Assembly: GCA_002365855.1 (NCBI GenBank)
Contig: DFAP01000080.1
Location: 1 to 44,666 of the forward strand
DNA length: 44,666 bases
From: Pelotomaculum sp. UBA3103
GTDB lineage: Bacteria > Bacillota > Desulfotomaculia > Desulfotomaculales > Pelotomaculaceae
Reading direction: 5' to 3'
The translations under genes and the position numbers were made by a program. A model generated the notes under the pieces. That model was not told the DNA's origin and did no database searches. It saw nothing but the letters and a program-made list of their open reading frames with translations. Numbering within the stretch: the first letter of the stretch is position 1; every line of letters starts with the position of its first letter. Of this stretch, positions 7,513-14,816 are shown one piece after another.

Positions 7513-7725
7513 ATGAAAATCGGAGATATCGTAACGAGAAAAATATACGGAGAGGACATGCAGTTTTGCATAATAGGCTTTTATACGAATCAGGATTCAG
7601 GGGAACGGGTTGCGATACTGGCGCTTCTTGACCCTACTCTCATAGTAGAGGCATCAGTCCAGGAGCTGGCGCCAATTACTGCCAGACACCTGTTTGCCAT
7701 GACGACATCCTCATTTGTCCATTAA
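7513..7725 (+). CDS. Small protein resembling the N-terminal domain of YabG
   Basis: A 70-residue protein with a GGGGG-type ribosome binding site. KIGDIVTRKIYGEDMQFCIIGFY resembles the opening of the sporulation protease YabG (GDMV.RKSY..D..FRI.G), followed by a beta-strand-rich segment (ERVAILALLDPTLIVEASVQEL) as in the small SH3-like N-terminal domain of that family. The protease domain is absent, so this is either a stand-alone domain or a remnant of a truncated yabG. The frame is closed by TAA directly before a terminator, with no downstream continuation of the protease in any frame. Its context is a possible sporulation promoter and its own terminator, so it is a monocistronic unit. Confidence 0.55.
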   Translation: MKIGDIVTRKIYGEDMQFCIIGFYTNQDSGERVAILALLDPTLIVEASVQELAPITARHLFAMTTSSFVH

Positions 7726-7747
7726 CTGCCTGGAGGCAGTTTTTTTT
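7725..7747 (+). terminator. Intrinsic terminator
   Basis: An ACTGCC-TGGA-GGCAGT hairpin is followed by seven T residues. It overlaps the last base of the stop codon of the YabG-like gene. Confidence 0.85.
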
Positions 7748-7819
7748 ATGGTTTTTTACAAGGAATATATTTACTACCATTGAATTATACTAGTTGGAAT
7801 ACGGAAAGGAGCTGTTTTC

Positions 7820-9169
7820 GTGGATAAAGAAGAAGTTTTCCTGGGATCCGCCGAAAGAGCCGTAAATAATGCAAGGCAAATGGGCGCAGAATCAGCAGAG
7901 GCGTATTTGAGCAGTACAAAGGAATTGAGTATTGAGGTCAGAGAGGGCCAGGTAGAGACTATGAAGCTTGCCGAAGAAAGCGGCCTGGGTCTTCGTGTTT
8001 TCCGAGAAGGAAGAACTGGCTTTTCATTCAGTACGGACTTGAGTCCGGAAGGATTGGAAGAGGCTGCCAGGCAGGCGCTGGCAAACTGTGGGAAGGCGTC
8101 TGAAGATCCTTACAATGCGCTGCCCTCGCCAGGGGCCTCGTATCCCGAGCTGGACATTAATGATGTCGGTATACGTGAGGCCGCCGTTGAAGATAAAATT
8201 GATATGGCCAGAAATATGGAAGAGTCAGCCCGGGCTTATGACCCCAGGATAAAAATAATAGAAAGCTCATCCTATCAGGACGGCGACGTACTGGTAGCAG
8301 TCGTAAACAGTCTTGGTATGAGACTGGTATACAGGGGCGCTTACTGCGGCATTTATCTGGCTCTCGTCGCCGTGGACGGTAATGACAGTCAAACTGGTTT
8401 CGCTCTGGACTTCGGCCTGAAGTACAACCAGTTAAAACCAGACCAGGTAGGCCGTATGGCGGCACAAAGGGCCGTGCGCATGCTGGGGGCCGCTCCGCTT
8501 ACTACGAGAAAGGCCTCAGTAATATTGGAGCCATATGTAGCTACCGGCTTTTTAGGTTTAATAGGGCCCGCCCTGACGGGTGAGGCGGTCCAAAAAGGAC
8601 GCTCACTATTTGCGGGAAAGATCGGCTCACGTGTGGCATCTGATATTGTAACTATCATTGACGATGGCGCCCTGCCTGGCGGTATAGCCTCCGCGCCTTT
8701 TGACGGTGAAGGTGTCCCGACCTCCAGGACCGGTCTTATTGAACAGGGGATTTTGAAAGGATATTTATATAATACATATACCGCCAAAAAGGACGGAGTT
8801 AAGTCTACCGGAAACGGGGTGCGCAGCTCTTTTAAAGGAACACCGGAGGTCGGTGTTACCAACTATTATATTGAAGCCGGCACAAAACCCGTTGAGGAAC
8901 TTATAAATGAGGTGAAAAGCGGATTATATATTACCGATGTCATGGGAATGCATACCGCTAATCCCATCTCTGGAGATTTCTCCATAGGTGTGGCAGGGCT
9001 GTTAATTGAAAATGGTGAGCTGACAAAACCTGTTCGCGGCATGGCCATGGGGGGCAATATTATAGAACTGATGGAAAAAGTTGATGCTGTGGGTAATGAC
9101 CTGCAGTTTTTCGGCAGCAAAGGCTCTCCAACTATCAGGGTGGCTGAAATGACTCTCAGCGGGACGTGA
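7820..9169 (+). CDS. tldE: TldE/PmbA protease subunit
   Basis: A 449-residue protein, GTG start with AAAGGAGC upstream. It shares the TldD/PmbA fold (GLGLRVFREGRTGFSFSTD near the N-terminus, FDGEGVPTSRTGLIEQG in the C-terminal half, NPISGDFSIGVAGLLIENGE near the end) but lacks the HExxxH zinc motif, which identifies it as the non-catalytic TldE/PmbA partner. It should form the heterodimeric peptidase with TldD encoded upstream. It is transcribed separately from tldD, because two terminators lie between them. The gene is full length and intact. Confidence 0.92.
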   Translation: MDKEEVFLGSAERAVNNARQMGAESAEAYLSSTKELSIEVREGQVETMKLAEESGLGLRVFREGRTGFSFSTDLSPEGLEEAARQALANCGKASEDPYNALPSPGASYPELDINDVGIREAAVEDKIDMARNMEESARAYDPRIKIIESSSYQDGDVLVAVVNSLGMRLVYRGAYCGIYLALVAVDGNDSQTGFALDFGLKYNQLKPDQVGRMAAQRAVRMLGAAPLTTRKASVILEPYVATGFLGLIGPALTGEAVQKGRSLFAGKIGSRVASDIVTIIDDGALPGGIASAPFDGEGVPTSRTGLIEQGILKGYLYNTYTAKKDGVKSTGNGVRSSFKGTPEVGVTNYYIEAGTKPVEELINEVKSGLYITDVMGMHTANPISGDFSIGVAGLLIENGELTKPVRGMAMGGNIIELMEKVDAVGNDLQFFGSKGSPTIRVAEMTLSGT

Positions 9170-9231
9170 CCTTATTATCGAGATAACTACCGTAATGTTA
9201 TGCGTAAACATGTATTTATTAGCCTTAATAA

Positions 9232-9260
9232 TTGGCTATGTGAACAAATTATGGTAAAAT
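9232..9260 (+). promoter_or_regulatory. Sigma-A-type promoter for aroQ-pepP-efp
   Basis: TTGGCT (9232-9237) and TAAAAT (9255-9260) have a 17-base spacer, 31 bases before the aroQ start. Confidence 0.55.
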
Positions 9261-9291
9261 GTCTATGACCCGTCGATGGTGAGGTGCTGAA

Positions 9292-9726
9292 TTGAAAATT
9301 CTGGTTCTTAACGGCCCAAACTTAAATATGCTTGGCAAACGTGAGCCATCTATTTACGGCGCGTATACCCTGGAGCAAATTAACGGCGATTTGTCGCTAT
9401 TGGCCGCTGAGTTGGGTGTGGAAATTAGCTGCAGGCAGTCAAACCATGAGGGGGAATTGATTGATCTGCTTCATCAAGCAGCGTCAGAGATGGATGCTGT
9501 AGTTTTTAACCCTGGCGCGTATTCACATACAAGTTACGCGTTGCGTGACGCGGTGGCAGCAATAGGTATACCCACCATTGAAGTTCACATTTCAAATATC
9601 TACGCTCGCGAGGTGTTCCGAAGCCATTCATTTATTGCCCCGGTGGCTTCGGGTCAAATCAGCGGACTTGGTCCGGCGGTATACTTCCTGGCGCTGCGGG
9701 CGGCGGTTGAGATGGCCGCAAAATAG
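9292..9726 (+). CDS. aroQ: Type II 3-dehydroquinate dehydratase
   Basis: A 144-residue cytosolic enzyme converting 3-dehydroquinate to 3-dehydroshikimate in the shikimate pathway. The diagnostic N-terminus NGPNLNMLGKREPSIYG carries the catalytic Arg and Tyr. NPGAYSHTSYALRDA and EVHISNIYAREVFRSHS complete the active site, and the length is normal. It starts with TTG behind GGTGAGGTG. It is the first gene of aroQ-pepP-efp, the same order as yqhS-yqhT-efp in Bacillus subtilis. It is followed by the aminopeptidase gene 13 bases later. Confidence 0.95.
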   Translation: MKILVLNGPNLNMLGKREPSIYGAYTLEQINGDLSLLAAELGVEISCRQSNHEGELIDLLHQAASEMDAVVFNPGAYSHTSYALRDAVAAIGIPTIEVHISNIYAREVFRSHSFIAPVASGQISGLGPAVYFLALRAAVEMAAK

Positions 9727-9739
9727 GGGGTTCGCATAA

Positions 9740-10813
9740 TTGGTAGATCGTATTAACAGACTGCGCAGGCTTTTTCAAGGCGCCGGAGTGGATGCCTTAT
9801 ACGTGACAGACCCGGAAAACCGTTTCTACCTGAGCGGTTTTTCCGGAACAGCCGGCGCACTTTTAATTTGCAGAGACAGCTCATACCTGCTGACTGATTT
9901 TCGCTACACGGAGCAGGCTTCCAGGGAAAGCCCCGCATTTAAGGTTATTGAGACTTCTGGTTTATACATGGAGTCGCTGCTTGAACTAATAAAAGAAAAC
10001 AGCATTATACAGCTGGGATGTGAAGGAAACCACCTTACCTACAATCAGTTCATCTCTCTCAAGGAAGGTTTGAAAGGGGTTGACCTGAGGTCCCTAACCG
10101 GAATGGTCGAAGGTCTAAGGATTTGTAAGGACGATTTCGAGATAAATCTAATATGTGAAGCGGTCAGGTTTGCTGATGAGGGTTTCAGGAAGGTTCTGCC
10201 CTTGATCAAGCCCGGTGTCCGGGAACGGGAAATAGCGCTCCAGTTGGAATACGATATGCGCCAGTCTGGAGCTGACGGCGTAGCGTTTAAAATTGTTGTG
10301 GCCTCCGGAATCCGCTCAGCCATGCCCCACGGGTTGGCCTCATCAAAAATACTCCAGCACGGTGACCTGGTAACCATTGATTTCGGCGCAGTTTATTGCG
10401 GATATCACTCCGATATAACCAGGACAGTGGTGCTGGGCGGCGCAGATATTAAGCAGCAAGAGATCTATAATACTGTTCTGGAAGCGCAGATGACGGCAAT
10501 CAATGCTATTAAGGCCGGAGTGAAGGCATCGGATATTGACCTTGCTGCCAGGAATACTATTAATAACCGCGGGTACGGGGCGTGTTTCGGACACAGCACC
10601 GGCCACGGGCTTGGGCTGAGTGTGCATGAAGACCCAAGGTTGTCCTTAAAAGACGAGACAATTTTGGAAAATGGGATGGTTGTGACGGTTGAGCCCGGGA
10701 TTTATCTGCCTGCATGGGGAGGAGTCCGGATAGAGGATACTGTAGTGGTTGAAAAAAATGGCTGTAGGGTGCTTTCTAAACTACCTAAGGATACATTATT
10801 GGTCTTATCATAA
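9740..10813 (+). CDS. Xaa-Pro aminopeptidase (M24B family)
   Basis: A 357-residue cytosolic dimetal peptidase that removes N-terminal residues preceding proline. It has a creatinase-like N-terminal domain (about 1-125) and a pita-bread C-terminal domain. Metal ligands are visible in DFGAVYCGYHSDITRTV (Asp pair), FGHSTGHGLGLSVHE (His) and VEPGIYLPAWGGVRIED (Glu pair). TTG start with AGGGGG upstream. The gene lies between aroQ and efp, corresponding to yqhT of Bacillus. The proline theme is suggestive next to EF-P, which relieves ribosome stalling at proline runs, but a direct functional link is inference. Confidence 0.93.
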   Translation: MVDRINRLRRLFQGAGVDALYVTDPENRFYLSGFSGTAGALLICRDSSYLLTDFRYTEQASRESPAFKVIETSGLYMESLLELIKENSIIQLGCEGNHLTYNQFISLKEGLKGVDLRSLTGMVEGLRICKDDFEINLICEAVRFADEGFRKVLPLIKPGVREREIALQLEYDMRQSGADGVAFKIVVASGIRSAMPHGLASSKILQHGDLVTIDFGAVYCGYHSDITRTVVLGGADIKQQEIYNTVLEAQMTAINAIKAGVKASDIDLAARNTINNRGYGACFGHSTGHGLGLSVHEDPRLSLKDETILENGMVVTVEPGIYLPAWGGVRIEDTVVVEKNGCRVLSKLPKDTLLVLS

Positions 10814-10840
10814 AATATTTATATACAGGAGGATCATGCG

Positions 10841-11398
10841 GTGATTTCAACTAATGAATTTAGAACCGGGCTAACTATTGAATTGGAAGGAGATGTCTTC
10901 CAGGTCATTGAATTTCAGCATGTAAAGCCGGGCAAGGGCGCTGCTTTTGTGCGCTCTAAACTAAGGAACATACGCACCGGGTCGGTTGTTGAAAAAACTT
11001 TTAACGCTGGTGAAAAAATACCTAAAGCCAGGATTGAGCGGCGTGAAGTGCAGTACCTTTATAACGATGGCAAGGAATACCACTTTATGGATATGGAATC
11101 ATACGATCAGATGACTATGAGCAGCGAGCAACTTGGAGATGCTGTTAAATATTTAAAAGAAAACATGAGCATACATGTGTTAACTTTTCAGGCGAAATCA
11201 ATAGGTGTTGAAATGCCTAACTTCGTGGAATTGGAGGTTGTTGACACTGCTCCGGGCATAAAAGGCGACACCGCTTCGGGCGGGTCCAAGCCAGCGACGC
11301 TGGAAACTGGAGCTGTGGTTCAGGTGCCTTTTTTCATTAATGTGGGGGACAGGTTACAAATAGATACGAGAACTGGAAATTATATAAAGCGCGCTTAA
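10841..11398 (+). CDS. efp: Elongation factor P
   Basis: A 185-residue, full-length EF-P, GTG start behind AGGAGGA. It has the three beta-barrel domains: KOW-like (residues 1-65, [22 protein letters not shown]), OB domain II, and a C-terminal OB domain ending [20 protein letters not shown]. The loop residue that is post-translationally modified is Lys in PGKGAAF. The factor binds near the ribosomal E site and promotes peptide-bond formation at polyproline stretches. It is 27 bases downstream of the aminopeptidase gene in the conserved order leading to spoIIIA. Confidence 0.97.
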   Translation: MISTNEFRTGLTIELEGDVFQVIEFQHVKPGKGAAFVRSKLRNIRTGSVVEKTFNAGEKIPKARIERREVQYLYNDGKEYHFMDMESYDQMTMSSEQLGDAVKYLKENMSIHVLTFQAKSIGVEMPNFVELEVVDTAPGIKGDTASGGSKPATLETGAVVQVPFFINVGDRLQIDTRTGNYIKRA

Positions 11399-11413
11399 CC
11401 GTCAATGTTTAAA

Positions 11414-11479
11414 ACCCCCTTAATCTAGACATACTAAGAAAGTCAAATTTAGCCACAGCATTAACTTTTAAGGGGGGGT
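11414..11479 (+). promoter_or_regulatory. Inverted repeat that could mask the downstream ribosome binding site
   Basis: ACCCCCTTAA at 11414-11423 is complementary to TTAAGGGGGGGT at 11468-11479, which contains the ribosome binding site of the next gene. In mRNA the two could pair across a loop of about 44 bases. Whether it forms or is regulated is unknown. Confidence 0.35.
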
Positions 11480-11487
11480 ACAACCGG

Positions 11488-11952
11488 ATGAGCGATCTAA
11501 AGTCAAAGGTGGCATATCTCCAGGGTTTAACTGCTGGACTGGAGCTTAGTAATGACAGTAAGGAAGGAAGACTGCTTAAGAGTATTGTCGAAGTCCTGGA
11601 TGAATTCGCAGATTCGTTTTACGGTCTGGAAGAATCTCAGGAGCAGTTGGAAGATTACCTGGAAAGCATTGATGAAGACCTGTACCACCTGGAAGATGAG
11701 ATTTATGATGAGAACGCGCTGGATAATTCCGCCTGCGGGGAAGAATATCTTGAAGTAGACTGCCCGAGGTGTAAAGAAACGGTATGTTTTGACTCTGAAA
11801 TTCTTGAAGACGATGATATTGTGGAAGTAACATGTCCAAACTGCGATCAGGTAGTCTTTATCAACGATGATGCCAGCTACCAGGCTGCAGACGAACCCGA
11901 GATGCTTGAGGGAAAAACAACGGCGGCTGGAACATCCACGGAAGATATTTAA
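11488..11952 (+). CDS. CD1247-type small protein with C-terminal zinc ribbon
   Basis: A 154-residue acidic protein. The N-terminal helical region (residues 1-75, beginning LKSKVAYLQGLTAGLELS and containing LLKSIVEVLDEFADSF) matches the CD1247 N-terminal domain family common in Clostridia. A zinc ribbon follows with CPRC (92-95) and CPNC (116-119). The linker and tail are rich in Asp and Glu. The function is not established; a role in transcription or envelope regulation is only a guess. The ATG has an unusually G-rich site that may be sequestered by an upstream C-rich complement. The gene stands between efp and a bidirectional terminator. Confidence 0.8.
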   Translation: MSDLKSKVAYLQGLTAGLELSNDSKEGRLLKSIVEVLDEFADSFYGLEESQEQLEDYLESIDEDLYHLEDEIYDENALDNSACGEEYLEVDCPRCKETVCFDSEILEDDDIVEVTCPNCDQVVFINDDASYQAADEPEMLEGKTTAAGTSTEDI

Positions 11953-11995
11953 CGGAAGGATATTTAGTTGTTAATATTTAGTATTTACAAACTAC

Positions 11996-12037
11996 GAGCG
12001 GCGTTGGTTTAAAACCGGCCGCTCATTATTTTTTTTA
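11996..12037. terminator. Intrinsic terminator, possibly bidirectional
   Basis: GAGCGGC (11996-12002) and GCCGCTC (12018-12024) enclose a second short GGTTT/AAACC pairing, followed by a T-rich run. It ends the + strand CD1247-type gene and lies just past the 3' end of the converging minus-strand gene. Confidence 0.8.
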
Positions 12038-12053
12038 ATAAAGGTGAATTAAC

Positions 12054-12440
12054 TTATCCCTGCCCTGGAATTTGACGATTTTTTGTAATGAGCTTGCGCA
12101 ATGTTTCTATTATTTGATCTTTTTTGAAAGCCAGTAAGAGCAGAATGAAAATCAAGAATAAAATGAAGGGGTTTGTAATCGGGCTCTTAGATGCAGGCTC
12201 CTGTTTGCAGGGACAGCCAGGTGGTGATAAGCAGCAGGGCAGACAGGGTATATAACCCTGAGGGGGCGCGTAAACGGGAATCATAACCGGGTCTTCACAT
12301 CCGGCCTCCTGCAGTTTGCGAGTTATTTCTCCATCCGTCGATGGCTGTTGAAGCGATTGAGACCACTTTATATACTGATCTTTCAATTCAACTGGCAAGG
12401 GGAATATTAAGGCGGCTGGTCCATTTGCTTTATTATCCAA
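12054..12440 (-). CDS. Hypothetical membrane-anchored protein with Cys/Pro-rich segment
   Basis: A 128-residue protein and the only minus-strand gene in the window. TTG start with AGGAAG about 11 bases upstream on its strand. The N-terminal 60 residues are soluble. A Cys/Pro-rich stretch, IPCLPCCLSPPGCPC, spans about residues 84-98. A single hydrophobic helix (ITNPFILFLIFILLLLAF) follows, then a basic tail KKDQIIETLRKLITKNR. The topology would be N-out or N-in with one membrane pass. It occupies the place where yqhV lies in Bacillus, but on the opposite strand, and no family was recognised. The clustered cysteines are reminiscent of small spore-coat or lipid-modified proteins; this is only suggestive. 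Confidence 0.55.
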   Translation of the reverse strand: MDNKANGPAALIFPLPVELKDQYIKWSQSLQQPSTDGEITRKLQEAGCEDPVMIPVYAPPQGYIPCLPCCLSPPGCPCKQEPASKSPITNPFILFLIFILLLLAFKKDQIIETLRKLITKNRQIPGQG

Positions 12441-12496
12441 AAGGATATCACTTCCTGAACTAATAAATTATTGTTACAACACAATATACCCTGGAG

Positions 12497-12542
12497 GCCG
12501 CTTTTGTGACTTAATGTTTAAAAATGACAGTCAAAAAGCGGC
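12497..12542 (+). repeat. Inverted repeat in the spoIIIA leader
   Basis: GCCGCTTTTGTGAC (12497-12510) and GTCAAAAAGCGGC (12530-12542) can form a 13-bp stem with a 19-base loop. No T-run follows, so it is not a classical terminator. It could be an operator or an mRNA structure. Confidence 0.5.
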
Positions 12543-12569
12543 TTGCTATTGCCTGATAAATTTAAATGG

Positions 12570-12578
12570 CATATATTA
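12570..12578 (+). promoter_or_regulatory. Candidate sigma-E -10 element for the spoIIIA operon
   Basis: CATATATTA matches the CATANNNTA -10 element of mother-cell promoters, 40 bases before spoIIIAA. spoIIIA is a sigma-E regulon operon in Bacillus. The matching -35 is not convincing. Confidence 0.35.
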
Positions 12579-12617
12579 CCGGGTTTATCAATATGATAAA
12601 AACGGGGGGGACAAACA

Positions 12618-13640
12618 TTGAACACGGCAGAACAGCGCTCCTTCGTTTTAAACAGCAGCTCAGGGGTAGGGGTGTTAAACGAAATATTTACGGTTCTGCC
12701 GGGAAGCTTCCGGCGTCTGCTGACTGCACTACCTGATTCGATTCAGGATAAGGTCGAAGAAGTGCGGATCAGACAGGGACGGCCTCTGCTACTTGGCCTT
12801 TCGCACGGGGACACCTTTGTTTCACCGGAAGGCAGGCCAACCCGGCTGATTACTGAAGCGTACCAGGTCACATCCGATGATATGGAACGCTTAATCCAGT
12901 TAATCAGTTGTTCTTCGATTTACGCCCTGGAAGAGGAGTTGAGAAACGGATTTATAACTTTGCCCGGGGGTCATCGTGCCGGTATTACCGGAAGAGCCGT
13001 TCTTGATGGCGGAAAGGTAAAAACGTTAAAGTATTTTTCCGGGTTCAGTATCAGAATATCGCGCGAAGTGGTGGGGGCGGCCTTAAAAGCAATGCCGTAC
13101 ATAATTGACGTGGGAGGTAAAGGTATCTACCATACAATCCTGGTTTCCCCCCCGCGCTGCGGTAAGACAACCATGCTCAGGGATATGATCAGACTGATTA
13201 GCAGCGGAATTTCGGCGCTAAATTTTAAGGGGCTCACCGTTGGACTGGTCGATGAGCGATCTGAGGTTGCCGGGTGCTACAGGGGGATACCCCAGAGAGA
13301 TGTGGGAGTGAGGACTGATGTTCTGGATGGTTGCCCCAAGGCCGAGGGGATGATGATGCTTTTGCGTTCCATGAGCCCGCGTGTAATTGCAGCTGATGAA
13401 ATTGGCCGCAGAGAGGATGTGTCAGCACTTGAAGAGGTGTTAAATGCGGGGGTGAAGATCCTGGTTACGGCACACGGTTCTACTCTGGCTGAACTCGCTG
13501 AGAGACCGGCGCTGGGCAGCATGATTAGGTCCAAGATGATCGAACGTTTTGTAATCCTGGGCCGGTCAAAAGGAGTTGGAACGATTGAGGATATCCTGGA
13601 CGGTAAGACTCTCCGGTCTCTGGGGGTGAAAAGATGCTGA
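12618..13640 (+). CDS. spoIIIAA: Stage III sporulation protein AA (ATPase)
   Basis: A 340-residue secretion-ATPase-like protein that powers the SpoIIIA-SpoIIQ channel joining mother cell and forespore. The Walker A motif is PPRCGKTTMLRDMIR (about residues 175-190), followed by GLVDERSEVAG and a conserved IAADEIGRREDVSALEE segment near residue 255. TTG start behind a G-rich site. It is the first of the eight co-directional spoIIIA genes and overlaps spoIIIAB by seven bases. Full length. Confidence 0.96.
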   Translation: MNTAEQRSFVLNSSSGVGVLNEIFTVLPGSFRRLLTALPDSIQDKVEEVRIRQGRPLLLGLSHGDTFVSPEGRPTRLITEAYQVTSDDMERLIQLISCSSIYALEEELRNGFITLPGGHRAGITGRAVLDGGKVKTLKYFSGFSIRISREVVGAALKAMPYIIDVGGKGIYHTILVSPPRCGKTTMLRDMIRLISSGISALNFKGLTVGLVDERSEVAGCYRGIPQRDVGVRTDVLDGCPKAEGMMMLLRSMSPRVIAADEIGRREDVSALEEVLNAGVKILVTAHGSTLAELAERPALGSMIRSKMIERFVILGRSKGVGTIEDILDGKTLRSLGVKRC

Positions 13641-14152
13641 AACTCGTTGGAGCTGCGCTGGTTGTTATTGCCAGCGGCCTTGGTGGGATAGCTGTAGCCG
13701 CTAATTACTCCAGACGGCCTAAAGAGCTGCGCTCGATTAGATCGGCCCTTCAAATGCTGGAGACCGAAATAGCATACGGGTCGACTCATTTGCCGGAGGC
13801 CATGAGTATGGTGGCGTCGCGCTGTGACTCGTCAATAGCGCCCATTTTCATCCGTGCGGCGTCAGAGCTCACGTCTATGACGGGAGCGACTGCAGCCGAG
13901 GCATGGGAGGTGTCGCTGAGCAGTTTCTCCCCGGGATCCGCTCTGAAACAGCAGGATATTTCAATACTGCGAAATTTTGGGTCATCCCTGGGCATATCAG
14001 ACCGGGAGGATCAGATCAAACACCTGCGGTTAGCCTCTGAGCAGATCGGCATGGAAAACGCCGCCGCGGAAGAGGAAGCTGTGCGCAATGTAAAACTCTG
14101 GAGTTATCTCGGTTTTTTATGCGGGCTTATGATTGTCCTGGTTCTTTATTGA
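13634..14152 (+). CDS. spoIIIAB: Stage III sporulation protein AB
   Basis: A 172-residue membrane protein with an N-terminal membrane helix (LVGAALVVIASGLGGIAVAANYS) and a C-terminal helix (WSYLGFLCGLMIVLVLY). The helical central domain resembles GspF-type secretion platform proteins (RRPKELRSIRSALQMLETEI). It is thought to anchor the SpoIIIAA ATPase in the mother-cell-side engulfing membrane. Its start overlaps the end of spoIIIAA, implying coupled translation. Confidence 0.94.
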   Translation: MLKLVGAALVVIASGLGGIAVAANYSRRPKELRSIRSALQMLETEIAYGSTHLPEAMSMVASRCDSSIAPIFIRAASELTSMTGATAAEAWEVSLSSFSPGSALKQQDISILRNFGSSLGISDREDQIKHLRLASEQIGMENAAAEEEAVRNVKLWSYLGFLCGLMIVLVLY

Positions 14153-14170
14153 TAGAAAGAGGGGATCATT

Positions 14171-14374
14171 ATGGGAAGCAGTATTGATTTGATTTTTAAA
14201 ATAGCCGGTGTGGGCATCCTCGTAGCTGTCCTTAATTCCATCCTGAAAACCGCAGGCAAGGAAGAGCAGGGGCATATTGTAACTTTAGCTGGTCTGGTGA
14301 TTGTTTTTATGTGGGTTATCGAACTGCTCGCCAAACTTTTTGACCAGGTAAAAACTGTTTTCAGGCTTTTTTAA
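14171..14374 (+). CDS. spoIIIAC: Stage III sporulation protein AC
   Basis: A 67-residue protein with two hydrophobic segments: DLIFKIAGVGILVAVLNSIL and IVTLAGLVIVFMWVIELLAKLF, joined by TAGKEEQGH. This is the standard size and pattern for SpoIIIAC, a small membrane subunit of the feeding-tube channel. AGAGGGG site 8 bases before ATG. It lies between AB and AD with short gaps. Confidence 0.95.
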   Translation: MGSSIDLIFKIAGVGILVAVLNSILKTAGKEEQGHIVTLAGLVIVFMWVIELLAKLFDQVKTVFRLF

Positions 14375-14405
14375 GTTTATGTGACTGGAATCGAGGTCTC
14401 CTGTT

Positions 14406-14792
14406 ATGGACGTAATTCAGATTGTGGTTATCGGACTTATTGCTACCGTGCTGATTGTTGTGGTAAAAACTCAGAGACCGGAACTGGCGCTGCTTTTAAG
14501 TGTAGCGGCAGGAATAATTCTCTTTCTGCTGGTTCTGGGGAAAATCGGGTCAATTATAGATATTGTCAGGGACCTGGCAGATAGAGCCGGGATCGGCTCG
14601 ATTTACCTGGGTACCATATTGAAAATAATTGGGATTGCGTATATAGCTGAGTTCGGGGCACAAATCTGCCGTGATGCAGGTGAAGGAGCAGTGGCAACCA
14701 AGATCGAGTTTGCATCAAAGATCTTGATCATGGTGCTGGCTGTGCCGATAGTAGTAGCTGTGCTTGATGCTCTATTAAAATTGGTTCCGTAA
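14406..14792 (+). CDS. spoIIIAD: Stage III sporulation protein AD
   Basis: A 128-residue polytopic membrane protein with about four hydrophobic helices (VVIGLIATVLIVVVK, LALLLSVAAGIILFLLVLG, ILKIIGIAYIAEFGAQICRDAG, ILIMVLAVPIVVAVLDALL). The motif AEFGAQICRDAGEGA is characteristic of SpoIIIAD. It is a channel membrane subunit, paralogous in part to SpoIIIAC. It is 31 bases downstream of spoIIIAC and of normal length. Confidence 0.95.
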   Translation: MDVIQIVVIGLIATVLIVVVKTQRPELALLLSVAAGIILFLLVLGKIGSIIDIVRDLADRAGIGSIYLGTILKIIGIAYIAEFGAQICRDAGEGAVATKIEFASKILIMVLAVPIVVAVLDALLKLVP

Positions 14793-14816
14793 AAAAGATC
14801 ATGAGGTGGTGAGGAT

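Noticed and set aside
8389..8862. A 157-residue minus-strand frame inside tldE
   Set aside because: It is a shadow of a conserved gene, with Pro/Ser/Thr-rich low-complexity sequence and no start signals.
13277..13789. A 170-residue minus-strand frame across spoIIIAA/AB
   Set aside because: It overlaps two clearly conserved sporulation genes, and the product resembles nothing recognisable.
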